From contig DKKT01000034.1 of the NCBI GenBank assembly GCA_002455425.1, forward strand, positions 1-47,003: DNA of 47,003 nt. Reading direction: 5' to 3'. The position numbers and the translations under genes were made by a program. Positions 31,570 through 38,010 of this stretch are shown here, piece by piece (within the stretch, counting starts at the first letter, position 1; each line of letters begins with the position of its first letter). This stretch comes from Chthonomonas sp. UBA6659 (GTDB taxonomy: Bacteria; Armatimonadota; Fimbriimonadia; Fimbriimonadales; Fimbriimonadaceae). The notes beneath the pieces were generated by a model, which was given only the letters and a program-made list of their open reading frames with translations, had not been told where the DNA came from and did no database searches.

Positions 31570-33875
31570 GAGGTGGAGGGTGGCGGATCGGATCGGGTGT
31601 TGTCAACCGGCGTTGGCCGTCCCTTAACCAGAACGAAGACGAGTGCGAGCAGGAGGATGGCCAAAGCGACGCGGTGCAGCGTGACGCCTCGCGTGTAACC
31701 GGGCGGCAGATAACGGAATACGACGCGATGCTCTCCCGGGGGGAGGTCGACTTCGCGCCAGGTCGCGCCTCGGATCGGGACGTCCCGACCCTCGATCGAC
31801 GCCGACCATCCCGGCATGTTGCGATCACGAAGAGTCAGGGTGCCGGGTCCCTTAGCGCGGACCGTGATGTGGGAGAGCGTCTCCTCGACGATCGCCGCCG
31901 CGCCTTGCGGGGTCGAGGCGCGTCCCGGACCGGGGACCGTGTACCGAAGCACGTTTCCAATCGGGGTCGGTTCCCCAAGTCCAGGAATCCGCGTTTGGGA
32001 AAACAGCGTGGTGACTCCGGCATCGCTCAACGGCTCGACCTCGAATCCGGCCTTGAGGAGCATCATGTTTCCGTTGGCGGGTGGCGCCGGATCGCCGCCC
32101 ACGATTCCGTTCAACAACCGGACGGTGTCGCGGTGGAGGAGCGAGTCATAGCCGGCCAGGTCGTGGATGCGGAAGAGCGTCGGTGTGTTCGGCGGCATCA
32201 AGGCGCGGGCGCGATCGAGCAGGCCCCAGGTCTGGTTGACGAACCCGACCCGTTCATGCTTGCCGATCGCGTCGGCAAGAGTGGGTCGCTCAAGGGGCGC
32301 GCCGGTTCGGAGGATGGTCAGCCCGAACATGATCGCGACGATGATGCAGCTCGCTGGAAGCGCGAACCGAGCTGCCGGCTTGCCGCGAAGGAAGACGTGA
32401 ACGGCATAGCCGACCGTGACGACCGCGACACACAGGACGGTCGTGGTGAGCCCGTTCGCAAGGCCCCGATCGCGGATGACGGCCCAAGTTCCTGGATCGA
32501 GTCCCTCGATCCAGGACGGCAGCCCGGAAGCGGCCAAGCGCGTGCCGACGATGGCCACGGCGATGAGCCCGAGGAAGGCGAGTCCGACCCCTCGGGGTGA
32601 AGGCTCCTCATCCCTTTCGGACTCTTGGAAGGCAAGCGCTGCGAGCGCGGCCGCCCCGAGCAGGAAGAGCACACCGGCACGCGCCGGGGACCCGGTCGAA
32701 GACCAGCCCGGGAACGCGAAGTACAGGATCCTACCGAGGGGCGAACCGATCGCGAGAAGCAGTCCAAACAGGGCGATCGCGCCGAGCCCTCCGGCGTCGC
32801 GCCAGCGGACCCGTCGCCAGGGGACGGCGGCGAGCAGCAAGAGCAGCAGCGGTCCGAGACCGAACGCGCTTTCCGCGAAGTTCTCGCCGCGCTTGACATA
32901 GGCGGGCCAGAAGGCGGACGGTCCGGCCGCGCCTTCGACCGACACGGTCGGGTTGCCGTAGACCGTGGGGACGAGCAAGCCGGGATACTGGAACGGCTTC
33001 AGGGCGGATGCCTGGTAAGCCTCATAGCCGGCCTCGCTCGGTGTATTCGCCCGATGGGAGAACTTCGAGTACTCCAAGACGGGGAGGATCTGAGGGGCCG
33101 CCAGGAGGCCGCCGAGGGCAAGCCCGGCGACGACCACGACGGCGGGCAGAATCCGCCGGTGTGCGCCGACGAGCCAAAGCAGCAAGAGACCGGCCGCCAT
33201 CAGACCGTACGCCGCGAACTGGAGGTGCCCGGCGCTGAGCAGCAGCCACGTGGACAGTGCTATTCCGATGCCGCGAACAACCCTTCGCGGTCCTGACTCG
33301 TGAAAGGTCCCGAGGATGAAGAAGAGGATCCACGGGATCCACGCGCACGTCGAGAGCACGCTGGGAAGAGCGGTCCAGCCAAGGAAGAACGCGGAACCGA
33401 CGACGCCCATTCCGGCCAAAGTCGTGCCAAGCACCGAGCCGCCGAGCCGACGGCCGAGGGCGGCTACTCCGAGGCCGACGATCGCGAGATGGAGCCAAGC
33501 GAGGAGTGCGATCGCGAGGGCCGTCGGAATCCCGAGGACGCCGACGACCGCGTGCGGCGGGTAGAGGGCTCCGCTCTGGGAGTTCGCAAGGAGTGGAGTG
33601 CCCCCCAGTGTGTACGGGTTCCAGAACGGGGCTTCACCGTTCGACCAGGCGCGGAACACCAGGTCGCGCCAGGACTGGAACTGGAGGATCGAGTCGGCCT
33701 GGAGCACGTCCCAAGGTTCGCCCGGAGTGGCGTCCCAGGGCGCCATCGTCCGGATGTCGTCGACCGCGCCGATCCACTCCCCCGCGAAGATAGGTCGCGC
33801 GAGGATCACGAGGGGGACGAAGACGATCAGGAGATAGGGAAGCAGGGGGCGCAGACGTTCCGCGAGGGAACTCAT
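31566..33875 (-). CDS. YfhO-type multi-pass membrane protein
   Basis: A 769-residue membrane protein with about twelve helices and a long extracytoplasmic C-terminal region. The sequence WNPYTLGGTPLLANSQSGALYPPH near residue 85 and LRDRNMPGWSASIEGRDVPI near residue 700 are typical of the YfhO/bacterial membrane protein family (GT-C-like). YfhO in Bacillus adds glycosyl groups to lipoteichoic acid. Whether this one acts on the same kind of polymer is unknown; the organism probably has no teichoic acid. It overlaps the TPR gene upstream by 1 nt and the OB-fold gene by 4 nt, so four genes are translationally coupled. Confidence 0.88.
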   Translation of the reverse strand: MSSLAERLRPLLPYLLIVFVPLVILARPIFAGEWIGAVDDIRTMAPWDATPGEPWDVLQADSILQFQSWRDLVFRAWSNGEAPFWNPYTLGGTPLLANSQSGALYPPHAVVGVLGIPTALAIALLAWLHLAIVGLGVAALGRRLGGSVLGTTLAGMGVVGSAFFLGWTALPSVLSTCAWIPWILFFILGTFHESGPRRVVRGIGIALSTWLLLSAGHLQFAAYGLMAAGLLLLWLVGAHRRILPAVVVVAGLALGGLLAAPQILPVLEYSKFSHRANTPSEAGYEAYQASALKPFQYPGLLVPTVYGNPTVSVEGAAGPSAFWPAYVKRGENFAESAFGLGPLLLLLLAAVPWRRVRWRDAGGLGAIALFGLLLAIGSPLGRILYFAFPGWSSTGSPARAGVLFLLGAAALAALAFQESERDEEPSPRGVGLAFLGLIAVAIVGTRLAASGLPSWIEGLDPGTWAVIRDRGLANGLTTTVLCVAVVTVGYAVHVFLRGKPAARFALPASCIIVAIMFGLTILRTGAPLERPTLADAIGKHERVGFVNQTWGLLDRARALMPPNTPTLFRIHDLAGYDSLLHRDTVRLLNGIVGGDPAPPANGNMMLLKAGFEVEPLSDAGVTTLFSQTRIPGLGEPTPIGNVLRYTVPGPGRASTPQGAAAIVEETLSHITVRAKGPGTLTLRDRNMPGWSASIEGRDVPIRGATWREVDLPPGEHRVVFRYLPPGYTRGVTLHRVALAILLLALVFVLVKGRPTPVDNTRSDPPPSTS

Positions 33876-34219
33876 CAGCAGTAGGCGAGCTGACGTTGCG
33901 CGTTTTCGTGGGTCGGGTCGAGCTTGAGGACCTCGCGAAGTTCGGCGCAGGCCTCGTCCTGCATCCCGAGCATCATGAAGGTCATGGCGAGATCGTAGCG
34001 CGCGCTGATGTGTTGGGGATGTCTGCGCACGACGTCCTGCAGGGTCGCGAGCGATCCGTCGAAGTCGCCCTCAAATCCCTGGATGAGGCCCATCTGCCAC
34101 TGGGTATCGGGGTGATTCGGCTCGCTGGACAGAACCTGCTGGAAAAACGTCCGTGCCAGCCCATACTGTCCGTTGCACCGGGCTTCGAATCCCCGTTGAT
34201 AAAGCTCTGCCACGCTCAT
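33875..34219 (-). CDS. TPR protein, 114 aa
   Basis: A 114-residue protein of three TPR units: ELYQRGFEARCNGQYGLARTF, TQWQMGLIQGFEGDFDGSLA and ARYDLAMTFMMLGMQDEACA. It has no signal peptide and is probably a cytoplasmic binding protein. The ATG at 34219 was chosen over an upstream ATG because the repeats begin there and the earlier region is unlike coding sequence. Its stop overlaps the YfhO start by one base (TGATG), so it leads the operon. A TATACT box lies 36 nt upstream. Confidence 0.78.
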   Translation of the reverse strand: MSVAELYQRGFEARCNGQYGLARTFFQQVLSSEPNHPDTQWQMGLIQGFEGDFDGSLATLQDVVRRHPQHISARYDLAMTFMMLGMQDEACAELREVLKLDPTHENAQRQLAYC

Positions 34220-34255
34220 TGTCTGGGTCCCGGGTGTGGGCACAAAGTATAGCAT

Positions 34256-34290
34256 AGCCTCCCGGAGGCTCGTGTGGCAAGAAATCTCCC
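34256..34290 (-). promoter_or_regulatory. Possible sigma-70 promoter of the TPR-YfhO operon
   Basis: On the minus strand TTGCCA (34290-34285) is followed 18 nt later by TATGCT, overlapping TATACT (34261-34256), which also has the extended TG. The leader to the ATG at 34219 is about 30 nt. Confidence 0.45.
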
Positions 34291-34353
34291 GGCGGATTGA
34301 ACGAAACCGGTGAGGCTGGACACGCATCCGTATCAACGAGGAGGAATGTGCGC

Positions 34354-36654
34354 ATGTTGCTATCCACGCTTGCCGCGCTTTGCTTGCAATCTCAAGGGGA
34401 GATGGCCCCGCCCGGGCAGTTGACTGCCATCGATCGGGCCGGAACTCCTGGCGTTCTGTGCCCGCTGAAGAACACGTCGGTGAGAGCCGAAATCACCGGC
34501 TTCGGGGCACGCGTCGTCGTCGTCCAGACGTTCGTCAATCCGTCCAAGACGCCGATCGAGGCGATCTACACGTTTCCTCTGCCGGCGGAGGCTGCCGTCG
34601 ACCGCATGAGGATGCGGATCGGGACGCGGATCGTCGAGGGGGAGATCAAGCGACGAGAGGAGGCGCGCGCGATCTACGAGGCCGCCAAAGCCCAGGGCCA
34701 GGTCGCCTCGCTGCTCGATCAGGAACGGCCGAACATCTTTACCCAGTCGGTCGCGAATGTGATGCCGGGCGCGAAGATCGAAGTCGAGATCAGCTACGTC
34801 GAACTCCTCAAGTTCGAGGAGGGCGAATTCGAGTTCAAGTACCCGATGGTCGTCGGACCGCGCTACATCGGGGCAACGGTGCCCGACCCCTCGAAAGTCG
34901 ATCCGCCGACGGTGGCGAAGGGCACGCGAAGTGGGACGACGATCGATATCGAGGTCGCGATCGACGCCGGCGCGCCGATCACGGGGTTGCGCTCGGTGCT
35001 CCACGAGGTCGCGGTTGCTCGGAAGGGTGAGCAGGCCGCACGGGTCACGCTCAAGCGTAAGGACGAAATCCCGAATAAGGACTTCATCCTGCGCTACACG
35101 CCGGCGGCCGATACGGTTCAGAGCGCTTTCCTCACGACGGTCGACCCCAAGAAGGGTGGGGCGTTCACCCTCGTGTTGCTGCCGCCGCGCGTCGAGAAAC
35201 CTGCGTTGGTCGCACCAAAGGAGATGATCTTCATCATGGACCAGTCGGGAAGCCAAGGCGGATTTCCGATTGAAAAGTCCAAGGAACTGACCAAGAAGTT
35301 GCTCGGAAGACTCAATCCGAGCGACACGTTCAACGTGCTTGGGTTCTCGACCCAGGTCAACCCGCTTTGGCCGGAGCCGCGCCCCGTTTCGGAGGCGAAC
35401 CTCGCCGAGGCGATGCGGTTCGTCGATGGGATCCAGGCGGGGGGAGGGACGAACCTGCTCGAGCCGGTCAAGGCCGCTCTCTCGAATCCTGCCGACCCCG
35501 GTCGGATCCGAGTCGTGCTCTTCAACACCGACGGTTACGTGGGCAACGATTTCGAGGTCCTGAAAGCCGTCCAGCAATACCGAGCGAACTCCCGCATGTT
35601 CACCTTCGGGATCGGCAACGCCGTCAACACGTTCCTGATCGACGCGATGAGCGCCGAAGGACGCGGCGACTCGGAGCTGGTGACGCTCGCCGAATCGGCC
35701 GATAAGGCGACAGAGCGGTTCATTCGCCGCACCCAGAGTCCGGTCCTGACCGATATCCAGGCGGATTTTCAAGGGGTTCAGGTCGATGACGTGCTCCCGA
35801 GCGTGATTCCGGACGTGTTCAGCGCGAAGCCCGTGATCATCCAAGGTCGATACACGAAACCCGGCAAGGGGTCGATCGTCGTTCGCGGGAAGCTCGGTGG
35901 CGAGGAGTGGTCTCGGCAGATCGAGATCGAATTGCCGGCCCGAGGCAATTCGGGTTCGGCCATCCAAACGTTGTGGGCCCGAGCGAAGGTTGCGGACCTG
36001 ATGCGGGTCGACTGGATGGCGCAGTTCGGCGAGCAGGGAAGCCGGGATCGGAATAAGGTGACGGACCAGATCACCCAGATCGGCCTGAACTACGGGATCA
36101 TGACCCAGTTCACTTCGTTCGTGGCGGTCGAGAAGAAGATCGTCAACGTCGGCGGAAAGCAGCGGACCGTTCCGGTCCCGATCGACCGGGCCGACGGCGT
36201 CGGCGACCCGGCGTTCAAGGATGCCGCAGGGGCGCCCGTCGCGGGCCGAACCATGGGTGGCGGCGGTGGCGGCTTCGGCGGGGGTACGGCCGGCCTCGCC
36301 CCGAGCAGTGCCGCACCCGGAAAGCCGGCGCTGGGTCGCGGAGCCCCGCAGGAGAAGTTGAAGGAAGGCGGCCGCGATGAAGCGGACAAGAAGTCGGCGG
36401 CGGATCCCGAAGTGGTTCGCTCCGCGAACTTCCGCAACAAAGTCGCGGCCAAGCTGCGCAGCGTGAAGGGCAAAGTGGAGGTTCAACTCGCGGTGAAGGA
36501 CGTCACGGCCGCATTGCTGGCCAAGCTCAAGAAGCTCGGTCTGAAGGTCGACGACTCGGACAAAGGCCTTCGGGTCGTGTTCGGAACCGTCGATGCGAAG
36601 GTGCTGATCGAGCTCGCCCAGCTCGACGAGGTGCGCCGGATCGATCCGATCTAG
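34354..36654 (+). CDS. VIT and von Willebrand factor A domain protein
   Basis: A 766-residue protein. After a short hydrophobic start, the VIT domain covers residues about 15-145 (VVVVQTFVNPSKTPIEAIYTFPLP), as in inter-alpha-trypsin inhibitor heavy chains. The VWA domain (about 285-480) has an intact MIDAS: DQSGS, the GGGTNL threonine and the NTDGYVGND aspartate. A Gly-rich linker (GGGGGGFGGGTAGL) leads to a final helix-strand domain of about 90 residues. Bacterial VIT/VWA proteins bind partners at the surface, but the partner here is unknown. AGGAGGA lies 8 nt before the ATG. It is followed by a good terminator. Confidence 0.88.
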   Translation: MLLSTLAALCLQSQGEMAPPGQLTAIDRAGTPGVLCPLKNTSVRAEITGFGARVVVVQTFVNPSKTPIEAIYTFPLPAEAAVDRMRMRIGTRIVEGEIKRREEARAIYEAAKAQGQVASLLDQERPNIFTQSVANVMPGAKIEVEISYVELLKFEEGEFEFKYPMVVGPRYIGATVPDPSKVDPPTVAKGTRSGTTIDIEVAIDAGAPITGLRSVLHEVAVARKGEQAARVTLKRKDEIPNKDFILRYTPAADTVQSAFLTTVDPKKGGAFTLVLLPPRVEKPALVAPKEMIFIMDQSGSQGGFPIEKSKELTKKLLGRLNPSDTFNVLGFSTQVNPLWPEPRPVSEANLAEAMRFVDGIQAGGGTNLLEPVKAALSNPADPGRIRVVLFNTDGYVGNDFEVLKAVQQYRANSRMFTFGIGNAVNTFLIDAMSAEGRGDSELVTLAESADKATERFIRRTQSPVLTDIQADFQGVQVDDVLPSVIPDVFSAKPVIIQGRYTKPGKGSIVVRGKLGGEEWSRQIEIELPARGNSGSAIQTLWARAKVADLMRVDWMAQFGEQGSRDRNKVTDQITQIGLNYGIMTQFTSFVAVEKKIVNVGGKQRTVPVPIDRADGVGDPAFKDAAGAPVAGRTMGGGGGGFGGGTAGLAPSSAAPGKPALGRGAPQEKLKEGGRDEADKKSAADPEVVRSANFRNKVAAKLRSVKGKVEVQLAVKDVTAALLAKLKKLGLKVDDSDKGLRVVFGTVDAKVLIELAQLDEVRRIDPI

Positions 36655-36670
36655 GGCTCCAGGAGCCATG

Positions 36671-36704
36671 AAAATGCCCCGACCTGACGGTCGGGGCTTT
36701 CCTT
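36671..36704. terminator. Rho-independent terminator after the VIT/VWA gene
   Basis: GCCCCGACC (36676-36684) and GGTCGGGGC (36689-36697) are perfect 9-bp arms with a TGAC loop. TTTCCTT follows on the plus strand and AAAAT precedes it, so it can work in both directions for the convergent genes. Confidence 0.9.
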
Positions 36705-36708
36705 ATGT

Positions 36709-36780
36709 CCAGGAGGATGCGAGTTCATCGCGAGCTCCCGAAACGAATCGGTCACGGGCTAAAACCCGGGACCCTCCTGG
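36709..36780. other. Cloverleaf-like 72-nt element
   Basis: CCAGGAGG (36709-36716) closes perfectly with CCTCCTGG (36773-36780). Inside are GCGA-GTTCA-TCGC (36719-36731) and GTCACGGG-CTAAAA-CCCGGGAC (36751-36772, one mismatch), with a further CCGA/TCGG option at 36738-36751. It has no T-loop consensus, so it is not a tRNA. Confidence 0.55.
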
Positions 36781-36812
36781 TGTTTACGTTCATGGTACAT
36801 CGTTGAAACACC
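36779..36812. repeat. Long imperfect hairpin
   Basis: GGTGTTT (36779-36785) pairs with AAACACC (36806-36812), with further pairing inside (ACG/CGT and ATG/CAT around GTA). It directly follows, and by two bases overlaps, the cloverleaf-like element. Confidence 0.55.
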
Positions 36813-36834
36813 ACCTCCTCTGCAGAAGATTTTT

Positions 36835-36854
36835 GAGTTCGTGGCCACGTACTC
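36835..36854. promoter_or_regulatory. Near-perfect 20-bp palindrome
   Basis: GAGTTCGTGG joined to CCACGTACTC has dyad symmetry with one mismatched pair and no loop, preceded by TTTTT. It may bind a dimeric protein or serve as part of a terminator; no promoter is adjacent. Confidence 0.4.
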
Positions 36855-36887
36855 AACGGGATAGACTCTTTTGGGGCTCCATTCGTT

Positions 36888-37577
36888 TCAAGAACCGGCC
36901 GGGGTTTGCGTCAATTGCTGTCGAGCTGTGGCCTCATCCCTCGCCGCGAACGTCTTGTTCATGCGCAGGGCATCCATCACTTTCCCGTTTCCGACCGCGA
37001 CCGTGAGGACCAGCTTGCTCTCGGCGGACTGCGTGGCACAGAGCATGAAGCGGATTTCGTCCTTCTCCCAGAACTTGTAGGTGGTGAAGCCGGTCTCGAT
37101 CGACGAATTCGGTTCCCGACCGAATGCGAGTTCATACTCGCGCGACGTCGACGAGACGGTGTCCTTGGAGACCCGATCGAGGCGACGCATCGCCAAAACG
37201 ACCTTGCCGCCTTGGAGAATGACGCCGAATCCCTCCTGGCTGGCTTCCCAGCCCTTCGCGCTCAGCGGGTCGGTCAGGACCGCGGGTAGCTCATGGAACT
37301 CGAACGCGCCTTGGGGACGCGGAAAGAGCGAGAACGCCTGGTTTTCGGGATCCCCGACCCGGAGTTTGTCGCCTTCGCGAACCAGGTAGAGGTCGGCCTC
37401 GCCAGGCTCGGGGAGGGCGACTTCGATCTTCAAGGGCGGAGGTTTGGCCGCCGACGCGACCGGACGATCGCCATCGGCGGCGCAGCCGCCGAGGCTGAGA
37501 ACAGCGACGGCAACGCTAATCGACGGCCAGGATCTTGTAGTGCTGCTTCCCGGCCGGGGCTTCGACTTCCACTTCAT
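36888..37577 (-). CDS. Lipoprotein, overlaps the greA 3' end
   Basis: A 229-residue protein that I do not recognise. Its N-terminus is a good lipoprotein signal: KWKSK and arginine residues, a hydrophobic core (SISVAVAVLSL) and the lipobox LGGC near residues 29-32. The rest is soluble, with no clear domain. To retain the positively charged region it must start at the ATG at 37577, which is inside greA, giving a 62-nt overlap in a different frame. No usual start codon lies between the greA stop and the lipobox. An ATT start after the greA stop is possible but lacks positive charge. Convergent with the VIT/VWA gene. Confidence 0.65.
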   Translation of the reverse strand: MKWKSKPRPGSSTTRSWPSISVAVAVLSLGGCAADGDRPVASAAKPPPLKIEVALPEPGEADLYLVREGDKLRVGDPENQAFSLFPRPQGAFEFHELPAVLTDPLSAKGWEASQEGFGVILQGGKVVLAMRRLDRVSKDTVSSTSREYELAFGREPNSSIETGFTTYKFWEKDEIRFMLCATQSAESKLVLTVAVGNGKVMDALRMNKTFAARDEATARQQLTQTPAGS

Positions 37578-37986
37578 CGCCGACTCCTTTGCCGAGGAGC
37601 GCGGACCCCATCGGCGACGTGATCGAGAACATCTCTTGGGTGGGATCGGCTTCGTAGGAGCCGACGAGAGTGACCGTCATCTCTTCCTGCCACGCTACGT
37701 CGAAGAGCTTGACCTTCGAGCCGAGGTGGGCGATCGCCTCCCCCGTGTCCGGGCGTTCGATGACTTTGGCGAACTGAAGAACCTTTTCGAGGTCGGCGAT
37801 CCGGCTTTCCAATCGGGTTTGGTTGAGCTTGGCTTCGTGGTAGGCGGCGTTCTCGCGGAGGTCGCCATGCGACTTGGCGTCGCGGATCGCTTCGGCGATT
37901 TGCGCACGCACAGGCCCTTTGAGCTCTTCCAGCTCCTTGACCAGCTTTTGATGCCCTGATGAGGAGAGCAGAATCTCGTTCGGCAT
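37516..37986 (-). CDS. greA: Transcription elongation factor
   Basis: GreA rescues stalled RNA polymerase by promoting cleavage of the backtracked RNA. The 156-residue protein has the N-terminal coiled coil with the acidic tip DLRENAAYHEAK (residues 42-53; the usual form is DLSENAEYHAAK, and Asp and Glu are kept) and the C-terminal FKBP-like domain ending SPMGSALLGKGVGDEVEVEAP. The gene is preceded by TACAAT 8 nt before the ATG, which suggests a leaderless mRNA. Its last 62 nt also encode the start of the downstream lipoprotein. Confidence 0.95.
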   Translation of the reverse strand: MPNEILLSSSGHQKLVKELEELKGPVRAQIAEAIRDAKSHGDLRENAAYHEAKLNQTRLESRIADLEKVLQFAKVIERPDTGEAIAHLGSKVKLFDVAWQEEMTVTLVGSYEADPTQEMFSITSPMGSALLGKGVGDEVEVEAPAGKQHYKILAVD

Positions 37987-37994
37987 GAACCGCT

Positions 37995-38000
37995 ATTGTA
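37995..38000 (-). promoter_or_regulatory. -10-like box TACAAT before greA, leaderless arrangement
   Basis: TACAAT on the minus strand lies 8 nt before the greA ATG and follows a 6-bp hairpin (38000-38005 / 38012-38017) that spans the histidine kinase stop codon. Confidence 0.45.
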
Positions 38001-38010
38001 GCCTGTCGAA

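Larger units (their letters stand above)
36705..36887. other. Structured intergenic region between convergent genes
   Basis: This stretch contains a 72-nt cloverleaf-like element (36709-36780), a hairpin at 36779-36812 and a near-perfect 20-bp palindrome at 36835-36854. No gene longer than 13 codons is credible. Confidence 0.7.

Noticed and set aside
34360..36669. 769-codon minus-strand frame opposite the VIT/VWA gene
   Set aside because: It is antisense to a clear two-domain protein, and its composition is that of a shadow frame.
36709..36780. Cloverleaf-like element as a tRNA
   Set aside because: It has no T-loop consensus, no A/T at position 8 and no matching anticodon arm of 5 bp; it is reported as a structured element instead.
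36762..36803. 13-codon minus-strand ORF starting ATG in the structured intergenic region
   Set aside because: It is preceded by a GGAGG but is too short and lies within strong secondary structure; there is no evidence of translation.
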